Positions 47,130-59,867 of a stretch of DNA of 64,000 nucleotides are shown one piece after another; within the stretch, counting starts at the first letter, position 1, and each line of letters opens with the position of its first letter. A program made the position numbers and the translations under genes. The notes under the pieces were generated by a model. It worked only from the letters and a program-made list of their open reading frames with translations, was not told where the DNA came from and did no database searches. This DNA is from Rhabdophis nuchalis (Eukaryota; Chordata; Lepidosauria; Squamata; Natricidae): contig CM077647.1 in assembly GCA_039707465.1 (NCBI GenBank), forward strand, positions 47,828,110 through 47,892,109, given 5' to 3'.

Positions 47130-47340
47130 TATATATCAAGGCTGCATCAACAGACGCACGCCCGATACGCTTGAGGATTGGTTTCAACTTTCCACTGATG
47201 TAGAAATAGATCTAGCTAGAAGAAAACCCCTGTTAGATCTTGGAAAAGAAAGAGAGTGTGGGTTTTCCCCCCGCCCTCAACCTTTTGGGCGGGATTACCA
47301 AGGTGAAAGCAAAGAACGAAGATCTGTTAAGTCTCGCTCT

Positions 47341-48237
47341 AGTGCTTGCTTCCGCTGTGGAAAGGAGGGGCATTGGGCCAATAACTGCAAAATGAAACAG
47401 AAACCCCACCCGCAGTCTTCCACTGAAGGAAAAAAGCCCGCGAAAACCCCAAGCATGCGCACGAAGCAAGTGATGTTTGGAGCGGAGCCTCTGGATCTCA
47501 CTACCAATGATCAACAGCAGAAGGTGGAGCCTGATGACTGGGACAAGGATACATCCTCCTCTGACGAGAACTGGGTGAGTTCCCATTCTGGGCCCCTTAC
47601 TATTCCTTTGCATCTTTTGGCTCCATCTACTGGCCGCAATTGTAAAATACAAGCCCTTTTAGATTCTGGCTGTTCTCGATGCCTCATCAGTCAAGACTTA
47701 GTACAGCAAATGGGTTTTCACCTTAAAAATTTAAAGGTTCCTATTGCTTTCTGCCAAATGGATTGTACTGTAGCAGGTGGTAATCCTGCACTATATGTAA
47801 CTGAACCAATTCAAGTATCTATTGGGGACACCCATCAGGAACTCATTAACTTTATTGTAGCCCCCATTGCGTACAACCCAGTCATTTTGGGTCTCAATTG
47901 GCTACGGAAATGGAACCCACTAATTGACTGGCAGGAGGGGTGGGTTCGCATTCCTTTACCTTTGCTTCCTACTACACCCACCCAATCAACCCCGCAACAC
48001 CCCGACGTGCCACCTCTGGCTGAACCAATACCTCTCAAAGAACCAGTTAACACAGGCCAGCAGGTACCCAATCTGAAAGTAATACCAGGAGAAGAAAAGA
48101 TCCCAAAAGAGTATTGGGACCTTAAAGAGGTTTTTAGTGAGAAATCCTGTGACACGCTACCCCCCACCGTGCTACAGACTGCTCCATTGATTTCCTCCCG
48201 GGGGTGCAACTTCCCAAACCGTGTATTTACTCTATGA
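47341..48237 (+). pseudogene. nucleocapsid and protease, copy C
   Basis: The translation from Met 47,392 equals copy B's. CCHC knuckle upstream, DSG protease box present, TGA at 48,235-48,237. Confidence 0.85.
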
Positions 48238-49284
48238 CACCCCGCGAAATGATTGAACTTTGCAAATTTATTGACAAAAACTTGGAAAGGGGTTTCATTG
48301 AACCTGCTAGACCATGAGTAGCCGCCCCTGTGATGTTTAGAGAAAAGAAGAATGGCTCTCTCCGTCTTGTACAAAATTATAAATGTTTGAACACAATATG
48401 TGAGCACAACATCTACCCCCTGCCTCTCATGAAGGACATGTTAGCACATCTAGCTACAGGCAAAATTTTTACTAAGCTCGATCTCAGGGAAGCTTATTAC
48501 AGAATAAGAATTAAAGAAGGAGACGAGTGGAAAACTGCATTTAATTGCCCTTTAGGGTGCTTTCAATTTAAAGTATTACCTTTTGGCCTCCAGGGAGCGC
48601 CTTCTGTTTTTATGCAACTAATCAATGAAGTATTGCATGAGCACCTGTACAAGGGCGTTATCGTCTATCTTGATGACATCGTCACCTACATGAAAACACG
48701 TGAGGAACACGTTTAAACTAGTCCGTTCTGTTATGCGTAAACTCAGGGCGGCTGAACTTTATGCTAAACTTTCTAAGTGTGAATTTAACCAGGAGAAAAT
48801 AGACTACCTAGGGTATCGCATCTCGGCTGAAGGAATTGAGATGGATCCTGGAAAGGTCAAAGCTGTAACAGAATGGGCCCCTCCTCGTACCCGTAAGCAA
48901 TTACAAAGTTTCTTGGGTTTTGCCAACTTTTACCGCCAGTTTATCCCTTCTTTTGCTAGCATTGCTCTGCCTATCACGAACCTGCTCAAAACGAACGGGG
49001 AAACCAAACCACGACCGGGTTCACCTTTGAACTGGACTATGGAGTGCCAAGCCGCGTTTGAGAAGCTGAAACGTTTGTTTGCAGCGGAACCGGTTCTAAA
49101 GCATCCAGATGTCAATACACCTTTCGTGATTCAAGCTGATGCTAGCGACGTGGCTGTTGGAGCTGTCTTATTGCAATACAACCAACAAGGCCAACTACAA
49201 CCCTGTGCTTACACCTCCCGTAAGTTATCCAACACTGAGAGGAGATGGGCGATTTGGGAAAAAGAGGCATTTGCTGTTCGTTGA
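48238..49284 (+). pseudogene. reverse transcriptase and RNase H, copy C
   Basis: Same TGA (48,315-48,317), same frameshift stop (48,714-48,716) and same terminal TGA (49,282-49,284) as copy B. Confidence 0.9.
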
Positions 49285-49290
49285 GCACTT

Positions 49291-51006
49291 ATGTCTTGGC
49301 GCCATTTTCTAGAAGGAGCCCCTCAACCGTTTGAGGTATGGACTGATCACAAAAATTTGGAGTCGCTGACGACGTCCCGTAAACTGTCCCCAAAACAAGT
49401 GCGCTGGTCTCAATACTTCCATCGTTTCAACTTTACTCTTAAATACATCCCTGGAGGGAAAAACTTTATGGCTGATGCTCTATCCAGGCTACCTCAATAT
49501 GACAGTTCTAAACTCACGGTTGTTCAACCCGTAGTTCCGCTGTGTAGCATGGCGACCCCAGTCGTAACCAGAAGTCACTCCATTCTCCAAACTGAACCAC
49601 CTGCGGAATTGATAGCTAGGATTAAGACGGAACTTCTCACCGATTGGTATTCCACACACTCTGGGGATTGTACCTTGAGAGATGATCTACCCTGGATTGG
49701 ATCGAAGATTTATGTCCCCGCTACTCTGCGACCATTTGTATTGCAAAAAGCTCATGATTCCAGGCTTGCTGGACATTTTGGATTTGTAAAGACTATGCAT
49801 TTAGTGAAGCGCCAGTTTTGGTGGCCTTCCCTCAAAAAGGACATTGAATCCTATATTGCCAGTTGCCCAGTCTGTGCCGCATCTAAACGTTCTCCTGGAA
49901 AACCCCACGGTCTGCTCCAATCTGTAGCGAGGCCAGAGGCTCCTTGGAAAGAAATTTCTATGGACTTTATTGTTGATCTCCCAAGTAGCCAAGGCTCTAC
50001 TGTTACATGGGTGGTTACAGATTTGTTTTCCAAACAAGTTCATTTTGTGCCATGTTCCAAAATCCCATCGGCTAAATCTTTGGCTAAGCTCTTTCTTACT
50101 CATATCTATCGCTTACATGGCGTCCCGAAGCATATCGTCTCAGATAGAGGTACTCAATTTATTTTGCAATTTTGGAAGGAATTTCTGAGACTGATTGGCT
50201 CCGCCCAGGGTTTAAGCTCCTCCCACCATCCGCAGACTAATGGGGCTTGCGAAAGGGCTAATTCTGTTCTGGAACAATACTTGCGTGGTTTTATAAACTT
50301 CCAACAGGATGACTGGGCTGACCTCCTGATTCACGCTGAGGTGGCGTACAATAACTCTGTTCATAGTAGTACCGGCATGACCCCGTTCAAAATAATCTAT
50401 GGTCAGGATTTGGTACCAATACCCGAGCTCCCTCACGACCCTCCCACAATTCATTCCCTCACGGATTGGAGTGCTAAACTGTCTTCTGTCTGGCCCATTA
50501 TACGAAAAACATTGGATGATGCTCATCAATCTCATAAGCTTTACGCCGACAGAAAACGAGCTGTACCTCCGCAATACAAAGTTGGAGATCGGGTATACGT
50601 CTCTACTAGATACCTGGACAGTCCTCAGAAATTCAAGAAACTAGGTCCTAAGTTTGTAGGACCTTTTACGATCACTAAGATAATCAGCTCTGTTTCTGTT
50701 AAATTAGACCTCCCTAAAACCTATCGACGCCTCTATCCAGTTTTCCATGTCCACTTGTTGAAACCTGAACGCTTATCACATCTTCGCAAGCCTCACTCTG
50801 ATGCTCCTAACCCCCTGGTGGTGGATGGACAACAACATTATGAAGTCGATGACATTTTAGACTCCAGAATGCATAGAAATAAAATACAGTACCTTGTAGT
50901 TTGGAAGGATTTTCCTCCATCCCATAACGAATGGGTGGATAAACAACACGTGAAAGCCCCGAAATTACTGAGACAATTCTATGCCAAATATCCTAACAAA
51001 CCTTAA
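49291..51006 (+). CDS. integrase-chromodomain ORF, copy C (open, orphaned)
   Basis: 571 codons. It differs from copy B at one residue I can see, position 18 (Thr here and in copy A, Ile in copy B). DD35E triad, zinc motif and chromodomain are at the same positions. The upstream polyprotein is broken in the same places as in copy B. Confidence 0.85.
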   Translation: MSWRHFLEGAPQPFEVWTDHKNLESLTTSRKLSPKQVRWSQYFHRFNFTLKYIPGGKNFMADALSRLPQYDSSKLTVVQPVVPLCSMATPVVTRSHSILQTEPPAELIARIKTELLTDWYSTHSGDCTLRDDLPWIGSKIYVPATLRPFVLQKAHDSRLAGHFGFVKTMHLVKRQFWWPSLKKDIESYIASCPVCAASKRSPGKPHGLLQSVARPEAPWKEISMDFIVDLPSSQGSTVTWVVTDLFSKQVHFVPCSKIPSAKSLAKLFLTHIYRLHGVPKHIVSDRGTQFILQFWKEFLRLIGSAQGLSSSHHPQTNGACERANSVLEQYLRGFINFQQDDWADLLIHAEVAYNNSVHSSTGMTPFKIIYGQDLVPIPELPHDPPTIHSLTDWSAKLSSVWPIIRKTLDDAHQSHKLYADRKRAVPPQYKVGDRVYVSTRYLDSPQKFKKLGPKFVGPFTITKIISSVSVKLDLPKTYRRLYPVFHVHLLKPERLSHLRKPHSDAPNPLVVDGQQHYEVDDILDSRMHRNKIQYLVVWKDFPPSHNEWVDKQHVKAPKLLRQFYAKYPNKP

Positions 51007-51099
51007 CCTCTCTCGTTTCATTTTCTGTGTTGTTGTGTGGTTTTGCCTTTTTCGTCTGTTTTACAGGACTGAACTCCCTTCTTCTGGAGGAGGTCCGGA

Positions 51100-51476
51100 T
51101 GTCAGCCTTCGCTTTGCTGCATGCTTGGCTGCCATGGAAACCGGGAGGGTGGGGGTTGGGTTAACTATGTGTGCTGGAGGAAGATGGAGTGAGTCGATGA
51201 TATCGCAAACCTAACGGTATCACATTCCATTCTGATGACTGCTCTGGACGTGATGCCCACCTGACATTGTGGAGGATATTGTATTGGACACTATTGTGGG
51301 GGTCATGGGTTATTGGGGTTGGCTTATGCTTTGATATACACACTTCGCGCCTAAACTAGTCACTCCCTGCTTGATCTTCGTTTGCTGTTCTTCTGTATTC
51401 AGTAAAAGTAACCTTAAACATTCTGAAATATGTTTAAGTGTGGTCTTTCTTGAGTAATGGAAGAAGCGAACCCTGA
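51100..51476 (+). mobile_element. 3' LTR, Gypsy copy C
   Basis: TGTCAG start, ccctga end with the final CA altered, then ttataaat as in the other copies. Confidence 0.88.
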
Positions 51477-53155
51477 TTATAAATAATAATCTGGCTCTAC
51501 ACTATTGGACTAAAAAGAAAAAAGACAAGCAATCTAGAACTAAAAAAAATTTCATCTCCCATTAATTCCAGCTGCCCCATTGAGAACATTTTGCTGATTG
51601 ATTATCTGTATAATTTCTGCAACAAAAACTTATTCAATTTTTTCAGGCTTTAAAAATGTTATGTGACTACATTTCCTTAAGGATCATATTCAAAGTTACC
51701 AAAACTTTGTTGCACTGTGACAATGCGGATATAAAGTTAAAATATCCTAGAATAGGATGGACATTATTACCATGTCTCTGTGACCACAGTTTAAAGAACA
51801 GAACGTATATGATATAAGTTCACGCTAACTAGCTTTGGTTGTACAAATCAAATTTTTATTACCTTTTTTTTAAGAAATTAGATTTTAGCCTTTCTTTCCT
51901 TCCCTTTCAACAGGAAGCTTTGCACATAATTGATGTATAGATTGCAAAAAATGTGAAATGTGGCTCCTGCACAATTTCATGATATAAATTATATAACATG
52001 TAGACAGAACACAATCCTATAAATATAGGATTGGTCTTTCAGACAATTAATTAGAAAAAATTCTAAGAATTCTAAGCTTTCTTCTTAGTCTTGAAAGAAG
52101 TAATAACTAGCACCCTCTAGTGGAATAAATTAAAGAATTTGTTTTCTGCTACAAGTCTATGAGACTGCTACAGTAATATTTATTTTAAGTTGATTGTACA
52201 GTACAAATGTCATCAAAATTTAGAGCTCCCAAGAGAAATGTTAACCTGTAGATTTTTGAAATGTAAAACATTTGAAATAATGTTTTATTCAATTTATTTT
52301 GAGCTCCTTGATTTTTTACATTTTTTAAAAACCCTTAGCTGTCTTACAAATAACTTCGTTCACTTTTATATAAACTATATTGAACATCATTACTATTGAT
52401 TAGAAAATAATCTATATTATCTCACTTAGGATAAGAGCTCAAAAACGTCATATATATCTTAATACAACAGAGAATGAAAAATTTATATTACCTGAAATTT
52501 TATATAACTATAGCTTATAATCATTACTATTACTATCACGGTGTTACTCTATTTCAGAAAACGTCATCTTAGTGTCATTCACAAACTAAAGTAATGTTAA
52601 TTTAGGCAGCCTATGTATATATATTTAGCCAAGATAAAAAATAAAGCAGGGGTAGGATTTTATTTGTTGGTTATCTATATACTATTAAAACTCGTCTATT
52701 TGCCTGTGTGTAATCTTTAATTGAGTTAAACAGTGCACCATAAAATAACAATTTTTGAACCAAAGTACCTAAAATGGGCTAATTTATAGAATGCATATAA
52801 AATCTAGAACCCATGATTCCTGTGGAATTGAAATTTGACAAATTTTATAAAATCAATATCACAAAGTTATAAAACATTTTATTACATATCATATCATATA
52901 TCACATTACATATCATATCCTTCTGTTGACTGTACTATACAATTCAATATAGGCTATATTCAAGGTAAATATATCTCTGAATATCTTCTTGAATTTTAAG
53001 AATTTTTTCCAATAAAGGTCATGCATTAGAAACTCCGCCATTGTTGAAGGCATTGAACAATCTGGTAAAGAAATATTTCTGAAATGATGGCCCAATGAGA
53101 GTCCTTAAAGAACAGTAAAACCCCAAAATAGTACAAAGTGGTAACCCAAGAACTG
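51477..53155. other. AT-rich spacer, unit C
   Basis: Equivalent of 33,474-35,152. Nothing recognised. Confidence 0.6.
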
Positions 53156-53163
53156 ATATAGAC

Positions 53164-53433
53164 AAGGGGTCCCCAACCCCCATGCCCTGAATCACTACTA
53201 GCTATGATTATTCAGAATTGGGCTGTGTAAGTGGCAGGCTGGAACATGTGTACATAAGCGCAGCTCAACCTGCACAAGCGGTGGGTGGGGGGGGAACTTG
53301 CGTGTGTATACACCAGCCTGCTGCTCAAGCTGGTCTACCACGTGCACACCAGTCTACCTCTCACACAGCCTAGTTCCCCTCTTCCCCACTCCCGCCAACT
53401 AGGCCACCAAGCCACAAAGGCTGGGAACCACTG
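53164..53433. mobile_element. hAT MITE, unit C
   Basis: Flanked by atatagac at 53,156-53,163 and 53,434-53,441. Confidence 0.85.
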
Positions 53434-53547
53434 ATATAGACAACTTCTCTAAGAAGGAAGACGAATTAAAGAATTGTCCAGAAAATCTATCTTCATTGAC
53501 ATGTTGTATTTTAAGGTCTTGTTTGTTGTAAGAAATTTATCAACTAG

Positions 53548-55986
53548 TTTTTTATTTTATTTATTTTTATTTATTTTAAATTTATATCCCGCCCTTCTCC
53601 ACAGAGGACCCAGGGTGGCGCACAGGAAATTTAAAAAACATACAAAATACAATAAATATAATTTAAAAACTATTAAATAAACCTATCCTGCGCTAAAACC
53701 AAATTTTAAAAACCCAATTTAAAACTATCTAAAAGTCCCCATGGGAGGTTAGGCTAGACCGGCTTGGTGAAACAAATATGTCTTAAGACATTGGCGGAAG
53801 AGGCGGAGGTCGGTGATGGTACGTAATTCAGGGGGCAGGTCATTCCAGAGGGCTGGCCCCGCCACAGAGAAGGCTCTCCCCCTGGGTGTCGCCAGTCGGC
53901 ATTGTCAGGCCGACGGCACCCTGAGGAGGCCCTCTCTGTGGGAGCGTATCGGTCTAAGGGATGTATGGGGCAGGAGGCGGTCTCGCATATAACTAGGCCC
54001 CGAGCCATGGAGCGCTTTAAAGATAGTTGTCAAAACCTTGAAGCACACTCGAAAGGCCACAGGAAGCCAATGCAGCTCGCGCAGGATCGGTGTTATGTGG
54101 GAGCACCTAGTGGCTCCCATAAACACCCGCGCGGCTGCGTTTTGGACTAGCTGTAGCTTTCGAGTGCACCTCAAGGGAAGCCCCATGTAGAGAGCATTAC
54201 AATAGTCGAGTCGGGACGTCACGAGAGCTTGAGTGACTGTGCGAAGGGCAGCCCGGTCCAGTAAGGGGCGCAATTGGCGCATCAGGCGTACCTGATGAAA
54301 TGCCCCCCTGGCCACGGCTGCCACATGGTCCTCCATGGACAGCCGGGAATCCAGGAGGACACCCAAATTGCGCGCCCTCTCCACGGGGGCCAGTGTTTCG
54401 CCCCCAATGGCCAGAGTTGGAATAATCTGGCTGAACCGGGGTGCCGGAAACCACAGCCACTCAGTCTTGGCAGGGTTGAGCTTGAGTTTGTTACCACCCA
54501 TCCAGATCCGTACGGCTTTCAGACACCGGGACAGCACTTCGGCGGCATCGTTGGGGTGGTTTGGGGTGGATATGTACAGCTGGGTGTCATCAGCGTACAG
54601 ATGGTACTCCACCCCAAAACCACGGATGATCTCACCCAGCGGCTTCATATATGTGTTGAAAAGGAGGGGCGAGAGGACCGACCCCTGAGGGACCCCACAT
54701 AGGAGAGGCCTCGAGGTCGACCTCTGCCCTCCCGTCAACACATATTGCGACCGACCAGAGAGGTAGGATGAGAACCACCGCAGAACGGTGCCTCCCAGCC
54801 CCAACCCCCCCAGTCGGTGCAATAGGATACCATGGTCGATGGTATCAAAAGCCGCCGAGAGGTCTAATAGGACTAGGATAGAGGAATAACCTCTATCCCG
54901 CGCCCTCCAGAGATCATCAACCAACGCGACCAATGCTGTCTCGGTGCTGTGACCGGGTCGGAAGCCGGACTGGCGCGGGTCTAGATAATCAACTTCCTCC
55001 AGGTGTCGCGGAAACTGTTGGGCTACCACACTCTCAACAACCTTCACTAAAAAGTGAAGGTTGGAGACCGGACGATAGTTCTCTAGTAAAGCTGGGTCCA
55101 GGGACGGCTTCTTGAGGAGGGGCCTCACTACTGCCTCTTTCAAGACGGCAGGTAAGGACCCCTCACTCAAAGATGCGTTGACAATGCCCTGGAGCCAGCC
55201 TCGTGTCGTCTCCCAGGATGCCAGTACAAGCCAGGAGGGACACGGATCTAATAAACATGTGGTCGCCCTAGGCTTCCTTGACAGCCTGTCCATATCCTCG
55301 GTGGTAGCAAAGTCAAACTCCTCCCAAGAAGGAACCTCAAGACTAGTCTCGGACAGTCCCACAGGACCACTGTTGATGGAGGGTAGCTCATTCCGAATCC
55401 GAGTGATTTTCTCCTGCAGATAAATCCCAAATTCCTCTGCTCGCCCTTGCAGAGGGGCTTCCCGCGGCCTCTGATGGAGGAGGGAGCGGGTCACCCCAAA
55501 CAGGGCGGCAGGGCGGTTATCTGCGGATGCAATAAGGGTGGCACAATACTCACGTTTGGCCACCCTTATCGCCACTAAATAAGCCCTAATATGGGTTCAC
55601 ACTAGTGTTCGGTCGGCTTCGGAGCGAGAGGATCTCCATCTGCTCTCTAGGCGTCTCTTGTGGCGCTTCATCCCCCGAAGCTCCTCAGTGAACCAAGGAG
55701 CCTGCGTGATTCGTCACCGCAAGAGAGGCCGCAAGGGCGCGACTCGGTCCAAGGCCCCCGTGGCCGCACTTAACCATGCGGCCACTAGGTCCTCAGTCGA
55801 ATCGCGGGGCAGGGTCACAGGAATTGGCCCAAGCTCCCTCTGGAACCTTTCCGGGTCCATCAGAAGCCTGGGGCGGAACCATATAGGAGTGTCCGGTTCC
55901 GCCTCCCCGCGGTGGGGTGTAGCAATTGGAAAGTCCAGCCGAAGGAGAACGTGATCTGTCCATGACAAGGGAGTGATGACTAGATC
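53548..55986 (-). mobile_element. L2-clade LINE, unit C
   Basis: Same element with the two shared TGA codons (55,714-55,716 and 53,905-53,907). A private T-to-A change at 55,599 turns an AGA codon into TGA, so the open stretch now starts about 32 codons later. Confidence 0.9.
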
Positions 55987-57594
55987 CCTAGTTGAATGTA
56001 GTTTGGTGCTCCAAGAAAATTCTGAATTACATTTTTGAATGCTTTCCAGGAAATTTTTTCTGCCTCCACTAACAGTTCTTTAAGCAACTAACAGTTCTTT
56101 AAGCATATACTGATGATGTATATGACCTGTGCCAATGAAAATGGCTTTTTTAAAAACCTAGGTATCAGTTATTCTTGAAAATATTTGTTCCAAACAATAA
56201 AAATCTTCCCTTCTTAATCTTGTTGCTTTCACAAACTTTTCTCATCAGGCAACATTTTATGTGAAGCAGAAGCAAAAATGTATTTGTCAAGTCAACAAGT
56301 GGTTCATGTGCCACAATTTTTTGTCCTGGAATCAAATTCTTTTAGAATGGACATTTCTTTTTAATGTAATATGACTCTCTTGAATGCTATCCCATTCGTA
56401 TATGGAACAACAGTACTTGATATATCCAAACTGCATTCAAAACAGCTCACAACTAATTTTAGATTGGCACAGATATTATAGTAATACTTGGTGTACTGGA
56501 TTAGCTTCAATAACAGTTCTAAAAGTGTGGCATAGCCAACTTATTTTTGTAACAGATTCATTAGCAACAAAAAAAATCTACAAAATACACCTAAAAGCAA
56601 AATCTTTGTTGTCCAATGCCTTTCTTCCTTTTCTCAGACAATTTTCACCCTATTTATACAGTAAGTAATTTTAATTACATTAGTACCCATTGTTATTATA
56701 TCACAATTCTGCAAAATTATATTTTGATAGGTATACTGGTTCATGAAGTGCACTGTTAATACATTTCACTTTTAAAACTTTTATTTTTCAGAAATCTCTT
56801 CAATTTTGATTGAAATTTGGTGCCTCTAGGCTGATGCTATTCAGCTTTAGCCTACATCCAACCCTGATGACGTATTCTACGCTGGTAGAAGCAACATCCT
56901 ATATTCCTAGAATGGCTATTGCATTTCCTGCTTACTGGTTAGTATTTCCCCCCCTCTTCATGGTGGCAGCAACAGTAGCGTAATTCATGCCTTGCCCAAC
57001 TGTGTATAAACCATATTGCCTAATAGGAACATATAACATTGTCCCTCTAAACTGAAAATAGATAGGGGCAGGGTAAGGGTAAGAGGAAGAACATTTGCCA
57101 GTGAAGAGAAAAGTGAATAAATTGAGAAAATATGTTATTAAGACATTTGAATCATTCATAATTTCAGTTCTCCTTTTTTTGCAAAAGTATTATGCTTAAA
57201 CTAAGTATTGTATCTCAACCTCTTGCCCTTCAGAAGATCTCAGTCATATTTCCTGTCCATTCATTCATTCATTCATAATTTATTTGAAATTATAATTTTT
57301 CAATGTAGTACAAGTATATAAAACAAAAAAGACATAAAAAGTATGAAAAAGAAATAGAAAAAAAAACAGTTTTGCCCTCTACCTTTCTTTTTGTTGAGTA
57401 ATTATCATCTTATTCTTTTTTCCCATCTTCATTAGATATTTTTAATCCCCAAATCCAGAAATCATTAATTCAATCTTTTATTTTAACAAAAAGTCCATAT
57501 AAGATTGTCAGTCAAAACATTATTTTTTTCTGATCTACTTCTACTTTTATGAAAGTTTATTTTATGATTGAATCTTTCACTGTATATCCAGAAC
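55987..57594. other. AT-rich spacer, unit C
   Basis: Equivalent of 19,991-21,597, with several changes that units A and B do not have (near 56,362, 56,387, 56,488, 56,746 and 56,826). No gene recognised. Confidence 0.6.
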
Positions 57595-57968
57595 AAATAG
57601 TCCTTGACTTACAATCATTTATTTAGTGACCATTCACAGCTACGATGGCACTGAAAAAATGGCATGACTGTTTTTCACACTTATGACTGTTGCAGTATGC
57701 CCATGGTCTTATGATCAAAATTTGACTGCTTGGTAACTGGTTCCTATTTATGACAGTTGCTGGCCTAGAATCATGTGATCATCTTTTGTGACTTTCTGAC
57801 AAGCAAAGTCAATGGGGAATCCAAACTCACTTTGCATTCATGTTACTGACTTAACAACTGCAGTGATTCACTGTGGCAAGAAATGTCATAAAATGGACCG
57901 AAACTCTCTTAGTTAAGAATCTCACTTAGCAGTAGAAATTTTGGATTCAACCAAACTGAGGACTATTT
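57595..57968. mobile_element. MITE, 'tagtcct' family, unit C (8 bp shorter)
   Basis: Same insertion as at 21,598, but the stretch before the right terminal repeat is shortened: ggattcaacc here against ggattcaattatggatg in unit A. Confidence 0.75.
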
Positions 57969-58185
57969 ATATTTCATTACTTTTCCAACTTTTTGCATAC
58001 AATAATTTTGCTGCAGCTACTTTTGATCATTCCTATCAGCACTCTTATGCAATAAATAACTCTAGGTTGGCTTATTTGTGCAGATCAGAAAGATTAAGCT
58101 TAGAAAGTTGGCTTTGGAGATAGATGGATATAAGATTCCAGTTAAGAAAAAAAAAATATGCCACCAGCATATACATTAACATCTC

Positions 58186-58906
58186 AAGATGGCGGCGCGC
58201 TTAGGCGCAGCGGCTTTGAGCTCCTGGTGTCACAGCAGACTTTTCCATCAAAAACTCGCTCTGAACCTACTGTGAATTATAGATAAACAAACATATCAAC
58301 TGGTTGTGACACATCAGTTAAAGAAAAAAAAGGATTACTCGGATTTATTAGGACAAGTAAGAAAAGCAAGTTTCAGGCAGAGAAATCCTCAAGAAGAAGC
58401 CTAGATCTGGGTAGTGGAGAATTTTTAAAACCCATGTTGTATCGTAAACAAAACCTTGATGAAACAATGATCGCAGATTCTTCACAAAGTTTATGTTCTG
58501 TAATGGTGGCACCATCATTATCTCTTCCGAATATACAAGGGGCAACTGCAAGAATTGAAATGAAGAAGCAGAGAGCACCACCCCACCAGTAATTCCATCC
58601 TTTTCTGTTGGGAAAGCTGAGAGAGAAGGAAAAAAAATGCCAAGTGCGATTCCTCAAAGTTCATTGCAACAAGAAATAAAAAAGAAAAAGAGATGTGCTC
58701 CTCTTCCACCAACTCCTAAAATGCCAAACAGATTTGAATTTTACACACATAATAACTGGTGTACTGACAGTGGGGTTGCTTATACACATTGTTCTGCAGA
58801 CGTGGGGTTCACTGCTGTCTGTATTCCACCTGATGCAAATGTTGGCACAGCGCTCGAACCAATTTCATTGTAATTTTATTACAATCTTATTACAATGACA
58901 ATAAAG

Positions 58907-58984
<78 letters not shown>
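58186..58984 (+). mobile_element. composite KRRAP retrosequence, unit C
   Basis: The copy has six extra bases (atgcca, near 58,638) that keep the frame joined between the two motif regions. It has lost one base in the first KRRAP-proline run (near 58,585), and the second motif reads KKRCAP. The tail is a long uninterrupted (ATT)n, 58,910-58,984. Confidence 0.55.
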
Positions 58985-58986
<2 letters not shown>

Positions 58987-59023
58987 ATTCTAACTGGATA
59001 AACAGAAATTGCCCATATTTTGT

Positions 59024-59425
59024 TTAAAAAAATTATTGGCCACCAATCTTACCTTAAGGTACCTCTGGGCAGCTTACAGTCAAAAACAAATATATACATT
59101 AAAATATTAAATAAATTAAAAGCAAGAATTAAAAAGCAAGGATACATGGGGAGGGCAGGGGCAGAATGGGGGAGGTGAGATCTGTTATTACTCGATCATC
59201 CACCTCCATTATATTGTTGACCCAGTGGGACCCTGGGTCTTTACAAAACAATAGGATAGTTGGTACCAACTGCACATCGAGGGGCAAGATATTCCAGAAG
59301 GCAGGAAGAAACAGCAGAGAAGGTTCTCCTCCTGGATCTTGCCAGCTGGAATTCCTCAGAATTTTGGAGAGGGTGTTATCGGGTAGGAAGGAAACAGATA
59401 CATTTGAGTTGTGAAAATGATGCCT
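59024..59425 (-). mobile_element. L2-like LINE 3' end, unit C
   Basis: Equivalent of 22,985-23,395. Its part from 59,251 lies inside the 2,015-bp tandem duplication. Confidence 0.55.
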
Positions 59426-59445
59426 TACTGGGAGATTTTATTCTA

Positions 59446-59528
59446 AGACAGACAGACAGACAGGAGGGGGAGGGGGGAGGGGAGGGGGAGGGGGAGGAGG
59501 GGGGAGGAGGAGGAAGAGGAAGAAGAAT
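59446..59528 (+). repeat. purine-rich tract, duplication copy 1
   Basis: Longer G-run section than in units A and B, ending in GGA/GAA repeats. Confidence 0.8.
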
Positions 59529-59699
59529 AAAAAAGTAGATGTTCCAGAGTTGGAATTATTACATATTTTAGGCAAGTAATTCTAATTTAAAGAAATAGGA
59601 GTTTATTGTATTATTAACTCCTAGCTGCGAAATTAAGAATTGTTCAAAACTGAACATTTCTGGATAAGCTATCTTTGAATAATTGGCATGCAAAGGTAT

Positions 59700-59867
59700 G
59701 GTTCAGGTAGGGGTTGAAATAATACATTTCATCCAGAAACCACTGCAGCTGCTGTGCAACCACCTTCTCAACAACCTTCCCAAAAAAAGGAAAGATTGGA
59801 GACAGGTCAGAAGTTGTCCAACCGGATGGAGTCCAGTGATGGCTGGGACACTGCCCTCTACTGTAGG

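Larger units (their letters stand above)
45522..51476 (+). mobile_element. chromovirus Gypsy element, copy C
   Basis: 5' LTR 45,522-45,899; 3' LTR 51,100-51,476. It carries the same lesions as copy B and almost no private coding change, so B and C Gypsy copies separated very recently. Confidence 0.9.
7726..59641. repeat. three-copy ~18-kb tandem segmental duplication
   Basis: The same ordered set of elements recurs three times in direct orientation. Homologous start points are 7,726, 23,742 and 41,735. A-to-B spacing is 16.02 kb before the Helitron and 17,993 bases at the right. B-to-C spacing is 17,993 rising to 18,003 bases, explained by small indels. All three have the Gypsy element, the L2 and the smaller elements at matching positions, so the insertions predate the duplication. 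The Helitron does not. B and C are extremely similar on the left; A and B on the right. Confidence 0.97.
41735..59641. repeat. tandem unit C
   Basis: 17,907 bp. Its right half is the divergent version: (ATT)n tail, deletion in the MITE near 57,950, private stop in L2. Its right end runs into unduplicated flank (aagaattgttcaaaac). Confidence 0.95.
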
